Counted from the first letter of the stretch, positions 24,940 through 35,416 are shown. The stretch: 64,000 nt of DNA from Lachnospiraceae bacterium (GCA_017416505.1 JAFQCI010000003.1:5495-69494); one strand, 5' to 3'. A program made the numbers and translations. The notes: generated by a model not told the origin, from the letters alone.

Positions 24940-27693
24940 ATGTCACCAGAAGAAAAAGCTAGGCTTGTTATTGATGAACAATTGAAACAATCCGGGTGGA
25001 TAATTCAGGATATGAAAGACCTTAATCTCGCAGCTGGAAGAGGTGTGGCAGTTCGCGAATATCCAACAAGTAGTGGGGAGGTGGACTATGCCCTTTTTGT
25101 AGATGGAGTTCCTGTAGGTATAGCAGAGGCAAAACGAGAAGAAAAGGGTGAAGATATAACAACTGTTGAAAAACAGTCTGCTCGATACGCAAAAAGTACA
25201 TTTAAGTGGATGAAGGGTGACGTTAGCATCCGTTTTGCCTATGAGTGTACAGGTGAATTGACAAGATTTACAGATTATATGGATATAAATTATCGTTCAA
25301 GAGATATATTCTCGTTCCACAGACCGGAATCATTAGCTTATATGTTAAAGCAGAACGATACCATAAGAAATAATATGAAGCACTTTCCAAAACTTGATGA
25401 GGATGGTTTTAGAAAGTGTCAGATTAAAGCATTGAAGAAATTAGATGAGTCTTTTTCAGAAAGTAGGCCTCGCGCGTTAGTTCAGATGGCTACTGGTGCA
25501 GGAAAGACCGTTACAGCAATTACAGCTGCATATAGATTACTTAAATATGCAAAGGTAAATAGAATACTTTTCCTTGTAGATACAAAGAGTCTTGGTGAAC
25601 AAGCTGAGCGTGAATTTTTGGCTTATATTCCAAATGATGACCACAGACCATTTTCTAATATATATGGAGTATATCGTTTGAAGTCATCACATATGCCAGC
25701 AAATACGCAGGTATATATAAGTACAATTCAAAGAATGTATTCTATTCTTAAAGAAGAAGATTTGGATGAATCAGCAGAGGAAACATCACCTAATGAGTTT
25801 GTAACTGCAGAGAGTAAAGCTCCAAAGGAAGTTGTATACAACGAGAAGTATCCACCAGAATTCTTTGATTGTATTATCGTAGATGAATGTCATAGGTCTA
25901 TATATAATGTTTGGAGTCAGGTATTGGAATACTTTGATTCCTTTATCATAGGCCTTACGGCAACACCAGACAAGAGAACATTTGCATTCTTTAAGCAGAA
26001 TGTAGTAAGTGAATATACCAGAGAGCAGGCTATTGTTGATGGTGTAAATGTTGGAGAAGATGTATTTGTAATTGAAACTGAAGTTGGCAGAAATGGCGCT
26101 CAGCTGATGAAACAATTAATTGAATATAGAAATAGACTATCTCGTGCAAAAAGATGGAAACAGATGGACGAGGATTTGGAATATACATCAAAGGACTTAG
26201 ATAGGGATATTGTAAATCCTAGTCAGATTCGTGCTGTTATAAAATGTTTTAGAGAAAGTCTTGGAACAACATTATTTCCATATCGTAAAGAAGTTCCTAA
26301 AACTCTTATCTTTGCTAAAACAGATAGCCATGCTGATGATATTATACAGATTGTTCGAGATGAATTTGGAATGGGAAATGAGTTTTGTCAGAAGATTACT
26401 TATGGGGCGGATAACCCGGAGGCGGCTCTTAGCTCATTTAGAAATGATTATAATCCAAGAATTGCAGTCACAGTTGATATGATTGCAACTGGAACAGATG
26501 TAAAGCCTATCGAATGTCTTGTATTTATGCGTGATGTTCGTAGCAAGAATTATTTCGAGCAGATGAAAGGAAGAGGAACCAGAACTCTTTCTAAAGATGA
26601 GTTACAGAAAGTTACTCCATCCGCTACAGAGAATAAAGACCATTTTGTAATTGTTGATGCAGTTGGGGTCACAAAATCCAAGAAGACTGAAACCAGGACA
26701 CTTGAAAGAAAACCTACGGTTTCTATGAAAGAGTTGATGATGAATGTTGCTCTTGGTGCAAGAGATGAGGATACACTTACCTCTTTGGCTAATAGAATTA
26801 TTCGACTTAATAGTCAGATGACTCCGGCAGAGAAAAAGGAATTTGAAAAGCAGGTCGGAATTCCAGTTGGTAAAATATCTGAAAATCTTCTTAATGCATT
26901 TGATGAGGATGTTATTGCTGATAAGGCTGGATATGTAATTACAGAAGATGGACCTGAACCTACTGAAGATGATACAAAGAAGCTTACAGAGGCACAGAAA
27001 GAGTTAATTAAAATAGCAATTGAGCCTTTTAATAAACCGGAGGTTCGTAATTATATTGAAAATGTTAGACGTTCACATGAACAAATTATTGATAATGTGA
27101 ATATTGACTCAGTTGTGTTTGCAGGATTTGATAAGGAACAGGAAAAGAATGCGGATAGAGTGATTCATACTTTCCAAGAGTTTATTGAAGAAAACAAGGA
27201 TGAAATTCTAGCATTACGCATTATCTATGACCAGAAATATAAAGACCGCCCAATGGCTATTGAACAGATGAAGGCTTTGTATGAGAAATTAAAAGTAAAG
27301 GGTATTACTGTAGATAGACTGTGGGATTGCTATGCCATTAAGAAACCGGATAAAGTTAAGCGTGGAACGATGGCGCAGATTACAGACCTTATTTCAATAA
27401 TCAGATTTGAGATGGGATACGAAGATAAGCTGAGTCCTTTTGCGGATAAGGTTAATTATAACTTCATGCGTTGGACATTGAAGAAAAATGCAGGCGATGT
27501 TCATTTTACAGAAGAACAGATGGAGTGGTTACGATTAATAAAGGAACATATAATGGTTTCGCTTAGTATCGTGCCAGATGACCTTGATTTGAGTCCTTTT
27601 GATAAGAGAGGCGGATTGGGAAGATTCTACGATGTTTTTGGTGATGAATATGAAAATATTTTGAATGAGATGAACATTGTATTAGTGGCTTAA
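24940..27693 (+). CDS. hsdR: Type I restriction enzyme, R subunit
   Basis: About 917 residues of EcoEI-type organisation. An N-terminal PD-(D/E)XK nuclease (EVDYALFVDGVPVGIAEAKRE, about 47-67) is followed by a superfamily 2 translocase: Walker A ATGAGKT near 186, DECH near 315, GLTATP, and motif VI QMKGRGTR. A C-terminal helical part follows. It cleaves foreign DNA after translocation together with HsdM and HsdS. TTG 24931 abuts the ribosome binding site, so ATG 24940 is preferred. Confidence 0.95.
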   Translation: MSPEEKARLVIDEQLKQSGWIIQDMKDLNLAAGRGVAVREYPTSSGEVDYALFVDGVPVGIAEAKREEKGEDITTVEKQSARYAKSTFKWMKGDVSIRFAYECTGELTRFTDYMDINYRSRDIFSFHRPESLAYMLKQNDTIRNNMKHFPKLDEDGFRKCQIKALKKLDESFSESRPRALVQMATGAGKTVTAITAAYRLLKYAKVNRILFLVDTKSLGEQAEREFLAYIPNDDHRPFSNIYGVYRLKSSHMPANTQVYISTIQRMYSILKEEDLDESAEETSPNEFVTAESKAPKEVVYNEKYPPEFFDCIIVDECHRSIYNVWSQVLEYFDSFIIGLTATPDKRTFAFFKQNVVSEYTREQAIVDGVNVGEDVFVIETEVGRNGAQLMKQLIEYRNRLSRAKRWKQMDEDLEYTSKDLDRDIVNPSQIRAVIKCFRESLGTTLFPYRKEVPKTLIFAKTDSHADDIIQIVRDEFGMGNEFCQKITYGADNPEAALSSFRNDYNPRIAVTVDMIATGTDVKPIECLVFMRDVRSKNYFEQMKGRGTRTLSKDELQKVTPSATENKDHFVIVDAVGVTKSKKTETRTLERKPTVSMKELMMNVALGARDEDTLTSLANRIIRLNSQMTPAEKKEFEKQVGIPVGKISENLLNAFDEDVIADKAGYVITEDGPEPTEDDTKKLTEAQKELIKIAIEPFNKPEVRNYIENVRRSHEQIIDNVNIDSVVFAGFDKEQEKNADRVIHTFQEFIEENKDEILALRIIYDQKYKDRPMAIEQMKALYEKLKVKGITVDRLWDCYAIKKPDKVKRGTMAQITDLISIIRFEMGYEDKLSPFADKVNYNFMRWTLKKNAGDVHFTEEQMEWLRLIKEHIMVSLSIVPDDLDLSPFDKRGGLGRFYDVFGDEYENILNEMNIVLVA

Positions 27694-27703
27694 GGAGGCA
27701 TAG

Positions 27704-28915
27704 ATGGAATTAAAAGAATATACACTTGATGAGTTGCTTCCTTATGAGCAACCGACAAAATATATTGTGGAGTCAACAAAATATGATGATTCCTATAAAA
27801 CCCCAGTTTTGACGGCGGGAAAGAGTTTTATTCTTGGATATACAAATGAAACAGAAGGGATATTTGAAAAGGATAAACTTCCTGTAATTATCTTTGATGA
27901 TTTTACTACTGCTAGTCAGTATGTGAACTTTCCATTTAAGGTAAAGTCCTCTGCTATGAAAATTCTTAATGTGAACACGGAGCTTGTTTTACCCAAATAC
28001 ATATTTTATAGAATGCAAATTATTCATATAGATCATGATACGCATAAAAGATATTGGATACAGTATTATTCAAAACAAAAAATAGCGATTCCAGATCTTG
28101 AAGAACAAGCAAAAATAGTTGCAAAAATTGAGGAAATGTTCTCTCAGATAGATGAGGGAATTGAAACGCTTAATAAGACTAAAGAACAATTAAAAGTATA
28201 TAGGAATGCTGTTTTAAATGAGGCTTTCCTAGGTAATTTTACAAATGATAGGCATATAATGACAGATTCTTTTTGTGAAGAAGCCACAAGTGAAGAAAGA
28301 GAAAAGCTTCCCGATATTCCAATAGAGTGGAAATATATCGCGCTTGCAAACTTAGGAGATTTGGGAAGAGGGAAATCTAAACATAGACCAAGAAATGATG
28401 CTCGTTTATTTGAGAATGGAAAGTATCCTTTTTTACAAACGAGTGAAGTGAAGGCTGCTTCAAAATATATCACAGAGTACACAAAAATGTATGGTGAATT
28501 TGGATTACAGCAGAGTAAATTATGGAAAGCGGGAACATTATGTATTACTATAGCAGCTAATATCGCAGAAACAGCTTTTTTGGGTATAGATGCATGTTTT
28601 CCAGATAGTGTAGTTGGATTTACACCTAATGAGAATATTAATCCATGGTATATTAAGTATTTTATCGAATCACAGAAGCTAAGACTATGGGCGTTTGCTC
28701 CTGCAACAGCACAGAAGAATATTAATCTTGATACATTAGAAAAGCTTATAATTCCATATTGTATGTTAGAAGAACAAAATATGATAGTTGCAGAAATTGA
28801 AAATAGAATGTCTGTATGTGATAGCATTGAGCGTACAATAGAAGATGCTTTAGTACATGCAGATGCACTTAGATATAGTGTTTTAAAAAAAGCATTTGAA
28901 GGAGGATTAGTATAA
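27704..28915 (+). CDS. hsdS: Type I restriction enzyme, specificity subunit S
   Basis: 403 residues with two target-recognition domains (about 1-130 and 205-340), each followed by a conserved helical spacer. The first is ...LEEQAKIVAKIEEMFSQID; the second, ...LEEQNMIVAEIENRMSVCD, begins with the same L-E-E-Q sequence. Each recognises half of a bipartite site, which cannot be predicted here. The first domain lacks the usual N-terminal lead and is rather short. Its stop overlaps the hsdM start. Confidence 0.93.
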   Translation: MELKEYTLDELLPYEQPTKYIVESTKYDDSYKTPVLTAGKSFILGYTNETEGIFEKDKLPVIIFDDFTTASQYVNFPFKVKSSAMKILNVNTELVLPKYIFYRMQIIHIDHDTHKRYWIQYYSKQKIAIPDLEEQAKIVAKIEEMFSQIDEGIETLNKTKEQLKVYRNAVLNEAFLGNFTNDRHIMTDSFCEEATSEEREKLPDIPIEWKYIALANLGDLGRGKSKHRPRNDARLFENGKYPFLQTSEVKAASKYITEYTKMYGEFGLQQSKLWKAGTLCITIAANIAETAFLGIDACFPDSVVGFTPNENINPWYIKYFIESQKLRLWAFAPATAQKNINLDTLEKLIIPYCMLEEQNMIVAEIENRMSVCDSIERTIEDALVHADALRYSVLKKAFEGGLV

Positions 28916-30408
28916 TGTCAGAACAATCAAGTGCAATTATTTCAAAGGTATGGGGAATGTGTAACCCATTAAGAGATGATGGGGTAGGATATGGTGATTA
29001 TTTGGAACAGCTGACATATCTTATTTTCCTAAAGATGTCAGACGAATATTCAAAACCGCCATATAAGAAAGAAACAGGTATTCCGACAGGATATGCTTGG
29101 TCAGATATGAATACATTAAAGGGCGCAGAACTTGAAGAACAATATAAGAAGACATTAGAAAAACTTGGTGAGCAAACTGGTATTCTTGGAAAGATTTTCA
29201 AGGGAGCAACAAATAAAATTAATAATGCAGCTATTCTTTACAGGGTAGTTCAGATGATAGATGCAGAAAAATGGGTATCAATGTCTTCTGATGTTAAGGG
29301 CGAAATATATGAAGGCTTGTTGCAGAAGAATGCAGAAGATATTAAGTCAGGAGCAGGACAGTACTTTACTCCAAGACCTGTAATTCGTGCTATGGTGAGA
29401 TGCGTACGCCCAGAACCAATGAAAACTATTGCAGACCCTTGTTGTGGTAGTGGAGGATTCTTTTTGGCAAGTCAGAGTTTTATTGCAGACCCAGATAATT
29501 ATACTCTTGATAGAGAGAAAAAAGAATTTTTGAAGAATGAGACATTTTATGGTAATGAGTTAGTTCCTAATACATTTAAGATGGCTCTTATGAATCTATA
29601 TCTTCATAATATTGGAGATATTTATGGTAATGTTCCGGTGTCTCTTGGTGATGCATTGCTTACGGATCCAGGTTATAGGGTAGATTATGTTCTGACGAAC
29701 CCACCATTCGGAAAAAAATCCTCAATTACATTTACTAATGAAGAGGGTGAGCAGGAAGACGAAGATTTGGTATATAATCGTCAGGATTTTTGGACAACAA
29801 GTTCTAATAAACAACTTAACTTTGTACAGCATATTAATACTATTTTGAAGGCTACAGGTAAGGCAGCAGTTGTTGTACCAGATAATGTGTTGTTTGAAGG
29901 TGGAGCTGGTGAAGTAATCAGAAAGAAGTTATTGGAAACGACAGAACTGCATACAATACTCCGTTTGCCTACAGGTATTTTCTATAAGCCGGGTGTAAAA
30001 GCTAATGTGATTTTCTTTGACAAAAAACCGGCAAGCGCAGAAAGACAGACAAAGGAAGTATGGATATATGATTTTAGAACAAATATTCATTTTACCTTGA
30101 AGCAGAATCCAATGACAGATAAAGACCTTGATGATTTTGTAGCTTGTTATAATCCAGAAAATAGGTATGACAGAAAAGAGACATGGTCAGAAGAAAATCC
30201 AGATGGAAGATTTAGAAAATTTACTGTAGAGGAAATATTGGAGAGAGATAAGACAAGTCTTGATTTATTCTGGATAAAGGATAAGTCACTTGCGGATTTA
30301 GATAATCTTCCAAATCCCGATATTCTTGCAGATGATATTATCGAAAATCTTCAGAGTGCACTGGAATCATTCCAAGAATTGAAGGCGCAGTTGAGGATTG
30401 AAAAATAA
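28915..30408 (+). CDS. hsdM: Type I restriction enzyme, M subunit (adenine methyltransferase)
   Basis: 497 residues: an N-terminal helical domain (1-130, YLEQLTYLIFLKMSDE), then the methyltransferase fold with the SAM-binding DPCCGSGGF (from 174) and the catalytic NPPFG (from 262). It N6-methylates adenine in the HsdS site. Gene order R-S-M is less usual than R-M-S or M-S-R. It overlaps hsdS (28915) and the next gene's open frame by a few bases. Confidence 0.95.
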   Translation: MSEQSSAIISKVWGMCNPLRDDGVGYGDYLEQLTYLIFLKMSDEYSKPPYKKETGIPTGYAWSDMNTLKGAELEEQYKKTLEKLGEQTGILGKIFKGATNKINNAAILYRVVQMIDAEKWVSMSSDVKGEIYEGLLQKNAEDIKSGAGQYFTPRPVIRAMVRCVRPEPMKTIADPCCGSGGFFLASQSFIADPDNYTLDREKKEFLKNETFYGNELVPNTFKMALMNLYLHNIGDIYGNVPVSLGDALLTDPGYRVDYVLTNPPFGKKSSITFTNEEGEQEDEDLVYNRQDFWTTSSNKQLNFVQHINTILKATGKAAVVVPDNVLFEGGAGEVIRKKLLETTELHTILRLPTGIFYKPGVKANVIFFDKKPASAERQTKEVWIYDFRTNIHFTLKQNPMTDKDLDDFVACYNPENRYDRKETWSEENPDGRFRKFTVEEILERDKTSLDLFWIKDKSLADLDNLPNPDILADDIIENLQSALESFQELKAQLRIEK

Positions 30409-30427
30409 AATATACGAGTGGGAGAAG

Positions 30428-31744
30428 ATGCTTGTGGATATAATAGATTTAAATACACAGAGACTTTTGATTGATTTATATAATCAAATGGAAGGGAAAA
30501 ATGAAATATCAATATGTGCACCTAATTATGATCAATCACAAATAGATATTATTATTTCGCAAAACTATCTTGAAGCGATTGATGCAAGTTCTTTAGAGGG
30601 ATGGGCATACATAATAAGACCTACATATTTAGGAAAGAAATATGTGGAAGAGTTACAGGATTCGTTGCACTTTAAAATTTATAGATTTATTAAACGTGGA
30701 AAGGAAATTGGTATAAAGGAGAATAAAGAGGCTGGTGCTATTAAAATAGTAAGTGGTCCATTATTTAATGCCTGGATGGACGAGATAAATATTTTTAATG
30801 AACGTTTTTTGAAAAAACATCCTTTGTATAACAGTATATATACTACATATTTCCATAGAAAGAATATTCATTCATATAGTGATATGATGGGACATTTGAA
30901 TGCATTATATATGGATGATGAATTGGAAAAATATGATAGTACGAGTTCAAATAAAAGAATTAGCACTAATAAGGTATCTTTTGAGGATATGCTTATTAAT
31001 GATATTGTTAGGTGTGAAGAATTTTTGAAGAATCCTGAAGATGATGAAAGTGGTATTGATCTTTATATTGAAATTACAGGAAAATATGATGCTGTTATTC
31101 CATCTTTTGGAATGGGGTTGTATCAATATATTCCTGAACAACATTTTTATGATCCAGAAATATCAGGAGAAACATTAAAACAAAACCTATTAAAATTAGT
31201 TGGTAAAATGAAAACTTTTCAAATAACTAATGGGTATAGTTTGCCGAAAAAGAAAGAGAGTTCAGAAAAAATATCAGAGGAGAGACGCAATATGAGTAAT
31301 AAAATTTTTATTGTTCATGGTCATGATGAATTGGCAGTTCAAGAAATGGCAAGGACTCTTGAAAAATGGGGGTTTGAAGCTATTATATTGCATGAACAAG
31401 CTGATATGGGAATGACAATAATTGAGAAAATTGAAAAATATACTGATGTTGATTATGCAGTTGTACTTTATACAGAATGCGATTATGGACGTGCAAAGGA
31501 AGAAGATACTAGTAAAGAGAGATTTAGAGCAAGACAAAATGTTGTTTTTGAGCATGGATACCTTATTAGCAAATTACATAGAGATCATGTTTGTGCATTA
31601 GTGAAGGGGAATGTCGAAACACCAGGAGATATAAGTGGTGTGGTATATGTTCCTATGGATGATAATGGTGCATGGAAGATGGCATTAGCAAAAAACATGA
31701 AAGCAGCAGGAATTGACATGGATATGGATAAATTCTTGGGATGA
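30428..31744 (+). CDS. TIR-like domain effector with N-terminal winged-helix region
   Basis: About 438 residues. The N-terminal part (to about 280) has a winged-helix-like start and a helical middle of unknown function. The C-terminal 150 residues match the TIR-like/Pycsar-Cap12 nucleotide-binding family: KIFIVHGHDE, ILHEQADMG, then FRARQNVVFEHGYLISKL and VYVPMDDNGAWK. Relatives degrade NAD+ on phage detection. The start is uncertain: TTG 30398 lies in hsdM, while ATG 30428 is close to GGGAG. An internal ATG at 31292 has an excellent ribosome binding site. Confidence 0.8.
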   Translation: MLVDIIDLNTQRLLIDLYNQMEGKNEISICAPNYDQSQIDIIISQNYLEAIDASSLEGWAYIIRPTYLGKKYVEELQDSLHFKIYRFIKRGKEIGIKENKEAGAIKIVSGPLFNAWMDEINIFNERFLKKHPLYNSIYTTYFHRKNIHSYSDMMGHLNALYMDDELEKYDSTSSNKRISTNKVSFEDMLINDIVRCEEFLKNPEDDESGIDLYIEITGKYDAVIPSFGMGLYQYIPEQHFYDPEISGETLKQNLLKLVGKMKTFQITNGYSLPKKKESSEKISEERRNMSNKIFIVHGHDELAVQEMARTLEKWGFEAIILHEQADMGMTIIEKIEKYTDVDYAVVLYTECDYGRAKEEDTSKERFRARQNVVFEHGYLISKLHRDHVCALVKGNVETPGDISGVVYVPMDDNGAWKMALAKNMKAAGIDMDMDKFLG

Positions 31745-31812
31745 TGAAATGTGAAACGTATAATAATATTAACTGTTTTTGTGTGGGTGAAATATATAGA
31801 GAGGTGATTTAG

Positions 31813-33345
31813 TTGATTCCATTAAAAATCGAAACATTACTAGAAGGTCGAGTTGTAGAACAGGATCGAGTTGAATATAAAACTGGATGGAATCCGAATG
31901 ATATTATTCATTCTATCTGTGCCTTTGCTAATGATTATGATAATACCAATGGTGGTTATATTGTTATTGGTGTAAAGGAAAAGAACGGAATGCCAGTATT
32001 TCCATTAGTAGGTGTGCAAAAGGAAAATCTAGATTCTATTCAGCAGGAGATATTTCAGTATTGCAATATGATAGTGCCAAGATACATTCCTAAAATGGAA
32101 GTAGTTGATTATAAGAATTCTGGTACATTTCTGATTTATTTATGGTGCTCAGCAGGTGATAGTGGTCCATATCAGGCACCTAAGGTTGTGTATGCTGAAA
32201 AAGGCGAAAAACTTGATAAGAATTTGAAATACTGGATACGACCAGCATCACTTACAATAGAAGCGAAACAGGACGAAATATCAGAGTTGTTTGATAAATT
32301 TAATTCGGTACCATTTGATGATAGAGTTAATAGAAAAGCCACTATTGATAGTATTAGAAGAGGATATCTAGAAGATTTTATTAGAAAAAGTAATAGTAGC
32401 TTGGTACAGGAAATTAATACTAGCTCGCTCGAAGATTTGCTTCTTGCGCAAGAGGTTGCAAATGAAACTGATACGGAACTGGATATTAGAAATATCGGTG
32501 TTTTGATGTTTGCGGAACATCCTGAAAAGTTTATCCCAGAGGCACGTATTGAGTTAATTAAATTCAATACAGAAGATGCAGAGGCTTCTGATGATTTTAT
32601 CGAGAAAATCTTTGAGGGACCTATTTGGAAGCAGGTTGAAGATGCATTAGATTATATAAAGACAAATGTAATTGAGGAAAAGGTTGTAAAAATCAGTGGA
32701 CAAGCTGAAGCAGAGCGTTTCTTTAATTATCCGTATAATGCACTCGAAGAAGTGTTGGTAAATGCAGTCTTTCACAAATCATATCGAGAGGCAGAGCCTG
32801 TTGAAATACGTATATATGTGGATAGCATACAGATTATTAATTATCCTGGACTTGCTAAATGGATTAATCTTGATAAGTTTAAGGAAGGCAAAATCAGAGG
32901 TAGAAAGTATCGTAATAGAAGAATCGGTGAATTGTTTAAAGAAATCGATTTGTCTGAAAAGAAAGGTACTGGTATTTCAAAGATTTTAAGAGAATTAAAG
33001 AGAAATGGTTCTCCTGAAGTGGAATTTGAGATGGATGATGATAGAAATTATCTTAATACGATTATTCATATTCATGATGGATTTGAAAAAAAGGATATAA
33101 TGTCCGAATCAATGTCCGAATCAATGTCCGAATCAATGTCCGAATCAATGTCCGAATTAGAGAGGACAAGGATGCAGATTGTCTTGGATTATTTATCAAA
33201 CACATCGGAAATTAATAGCGCAAAAGCAGCAGAGTTATTGAATGTTGAGGTTAAGACTGCGAGTAGATTGTTAGCAAAAGCAGAAAAAATACAAATTCTT
33301 AGGAGCAAAGGAAAAACTAAGAAAAAAGTATACTATATGGGTTAG
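31813..33345 (+). CDS. AlbA_2/Schlafen-type ATP-binding regulator
   Basis: 510 residues: an N-terminal AlbA_2/Schlafen-like domain (RVEYKTGW...HSICAFANDYDNTNGGYIVIGV), a GHKL-type ATPase region (YNALEEVLVNAVFHKSYRE), a linker of five M-S-E-S-type repeats at about 430-450, and a terminal winged helix (SAKAAELLNVEVKTASRLL). Start TTG 31813 lies 5 nt after GAGGTGA; there is no better ATG. Relatives accompany restriction and abortive-infection genes, but their role is unproven. Confidence 0.8.
   Translation: MIPLKIETLLEGRVVEQDRVEYKTGWNPNDIIHSICAFANDYDNTNGGYIVIGVKEKNGMPVFPLVGVQKENLDSIQQEIFQYCNMIVPRYIPKMEVVDYKNSGTFLIYLWCSAGDSGPYQAPKVVYAEKGEKLDKNLKYWIRPASLTIEAKQDEISELFDKFNSVPFDDRVNRKATIDSIRRGYLEDFIRKSNSSLVQEINTSSLEDLLLAQEVANETDTELDIRNIGVLMFAEHPEKFIPEARIELIKFNTEDAEASDDFIEKIFEGPIWKQVEDALDYIKTNVIEEKVVKISGQAEAERFFNYPYNALEEVLVNAVFHKSYREAEPVEIRIYVDSIQIINYPGLAKWINLDKFKEGKIRGRKYRNRRIGELFKEIDLSEKKGTGISKILRELKRNGSPEVEFEMDDDRNYLNTIIHIHDGFEKKDIMSESMSESMSESMSESMSELERTRMQIVLDYLSNTSEINSAKAAELLNVEVKTASRLLAKAEKIQILRSKGKTKKKVYYMG
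33100..33159 (+). repeat. 12-bp tandem repeat inside the AlbA_2 gene
   Basis: Five consecutive copies of ATGTCCGAATCA, the last ending TTA, encode M-S-E-S repeats. As the unit is 12 bp, gain or loss changes linker length without shifting the frame. Confidence 0.95.
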
Positions 33346-33398
33346 TAGGAACAGTGACGATAACCTAGATGCTTTATGAACTTGGGAGGTATAGATAT

Positions 33399-35402
33399 AT
33401 GAATTTAGTTGGCTTGGAGATAAATGGGTATAGATTTGAAGAAGCATTAGGAAGTGGGAGCTTTGGTTCCGTATATAAAGTTTCGAAGGAAGGTCAGATG
33501 TATGCTGCAAAGGTTTTGGCTGAAACATATATTCTTGATGAATTTAAAAATGATCAAAATCGAATAACCAGAGAAATTGATGTATTGAAGAATGTCAAAG
33601 GTGATAATCTGATAAAATTTCAGGAAGATTTTTTCTTTGAAAATGAATTTGGTATAAAAGAATATGTGATTGTAATGGAATATTTTTCAGGAAAAACTCT
33701 TAGAAAATATTTGAAAGATGATGTTGAATTGGATGTCTTGGTTTCGATTTTTGTTAAAGTGTTGAATGGAGTAAAACAATTACACAAAACAATTATTGAT
33801 ACGGAGGGAATAATTCATAGGGATTTAAAGCCGGATAACATATTAATTGATGATAGTTTAAATGTAAAAATCATAGATTATGGATTGAGTAAAATAGTTG
33901 ATTTTTCATCAATAACTTCTACAGGAACACAAATAGGATCACCACTATATATGTCTCCAGAACAGTTGAAGGACAGTAAACATATTGATTATAGAGCAGA
34001 TATATATGCTTTGGGTGTAATACTGTACGAAATGGTAACGAAAAATATACCATATAAAGCAACGACTTTACCAGAGTTATTAATGAAGATATTGAATGAA
34101 CCAATTATACCACCGAAACAGTATAATGATAAAATAAGCGATGAATTGGAACATATAATAATAAAGGCTACCGCCAAGGAGCAATTTGCAAGGTTCCAAA
34201 CCATAGACGAATTTATTAATGCGTTCAATAATAAAGCAATACAGGATGAATTGAAAACTTTAGGAAAATATTATGCATGGGTATATAAAGAAAAAGATGT
34301 TACAATTCAGTATGAAAAGGATAATGAAGCAGATATAATATATCCTCTTCATGTACAGGGGTGGCAGAAAGGATTGCATAAGTATTTATTTGAGAAGGAA
34401 TTTTCCAATGTTATTATTGATCCATCGACCCAAAGGCTATCATATGTTGCATTTGGTAATACGAAAGGATTGGTAGAACTTCCTTATGCACCAGAAGTAG
34501 GTGTAATTTCTTTAGAATATTTGCAGAATCCGAAAATGAGAGAGCAATATATATCTAAATGGTATAATAGTGTTAGAATGGGGAAAAAACTAATTCTACC
34601 ATATCATTATATAAGTAATACAGATTATCCAGTTGACAAGATTGAAGATTGGATCAAAATGAATATCCAATTAATTGATGAAAGCTCAAAAGTTGTTGAG
34701 CAAGATAAAGAAAAATATGCTATGATATCAATTGGATTAAGTCACTTGGTTTTTCAAGCTGATAGAATATTGTCTTTTTTTGTTCATGCAAATGTAGATG
34801 GATTTATTGTTCAAGTTTCAGATATGAAACAATTAAATGAGCAATCACTAGGCAGTTATATTGATTTTATGATTAAACTTCAAAAATATACCAATAAGCC
34901 TGTTGTAGCATTAAAGGTTCCAATACCATTGGGTTTGGTGTTAGTGGCAAAAGGAATACATGGATTTTCACTGGGATTAGCGAGTATAGACTATTTTGAT
35001 GAACAATATATAAAAGAGGAAAAAGATGCCTTTAATATATATTCCAAATTCTATTTTCCTCAAGTGTTATCTTTTTTATCGTACCCTAAGAAAGATACTT
35101 TCGCATTTGAACAAATATACAATTATTTTGGTGGATGTAGTTGTAAGTGGTGTACGGGAAAAGATGCAATCACAATAGGAACAGGGGATAAGGGTGTACA
35201 ACTTCATCATTGGCAGATGATGTCAGAAGAAGTTGAAAAAATCAATCAGATAGATAATTATGATGATAAAATATCATATATTTTATCGAGAATAGAAAAT
35301 GCCTTGAGTAACTTGGATTCTATTCCGAAAGATATTATGAGTAGTCAGAAAAATACAGATTATTATAAACTGCTCAAGAATCTGAAAAAAGTATTGTGCT
35401 AA
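33399..35402 (+). CDS. Ser/Thr protein kinase fused to a TIM-barrel, transglycosylase-like C-terminal domain
   Basis: About 667 residues. The kinase domain (1-280) is complete: glycine loop GSGSFGSVYKV, lysine in YAAKVL, HRDLKPDN (His140, Asp142), DYG in place of DFG (Asp160), GSPLYMSPEQ and DIYALGVILYEM. The remainder (about 300-667) has alternating strands and helices. It ends with Cys580-x-Cys582-x2-Cys585 and His603/604 followed by WQMMSEEVEKI, resembling the zinc site and following helix of tRNA-guanine transglycosylases and DpdA. Start ATG 33399 follows GGGAGGT. It is followed by a nuclease-like gene. Probably defence; function unknown. Confidence 0.7.
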   Translation: MNLVGLEINGYRFEEALGSGSFGSVYKVSKEGQMYAAKVLAETYILDEFKNDQNRITREIDVLKNVKGDNLIKFQEDFFFENEFGIKEYVIVMEYFSGKTLRKYLKDDVELDVLVSIFVKVLNGVKQLHKTIIDTEGIIHRDLKPDNILIDDSLNVKIIDYGLSKIVDFSSITSTGTQIGSPLYMSPEQLKDSKHIDYRADIYALGVILYEMVTKNIPYKATTLPELLMKILNEPIIPPKQYNDKISDELEHIIIKATAKEQFARFQTIDEFINAFNNKAIQDELKTLGKYYAWVYKEKDVTIQYEKDNEADIIYPLHVQGWQKGLHKYLFEKEFSNVIIDPSTQRLSYVAFGNTKGLVELPYAPEVGVISLEYLQNPKMREQYISKWYNSVRMGKKLILPYHYISNTDYPVDKIEDWIKMNIQLIDESSKVVEQDKEKYAMISIGLSHLVFQADRILSFFVHANVDGFIVQVSDMKQLNEQSLGSYIDFMIKLQKYTNKPVVALKVPIPLGLVLVAKGIHGFSLGLASIDYFDEQYIKEEKDAFNIYSKFYFPQVLSFLSYPKKDTFAFEQIYNYFGGCSCKWCTGKDAITIGTGDKGVQLHHWQMMSEEVEKINQIDNYDDKISYILSRIENALSNLDSIPKDIMSSQKNTDYYKLLKNLKKVLC

Positions 35403-35416
35403 TAAGGAGTGAAAAA

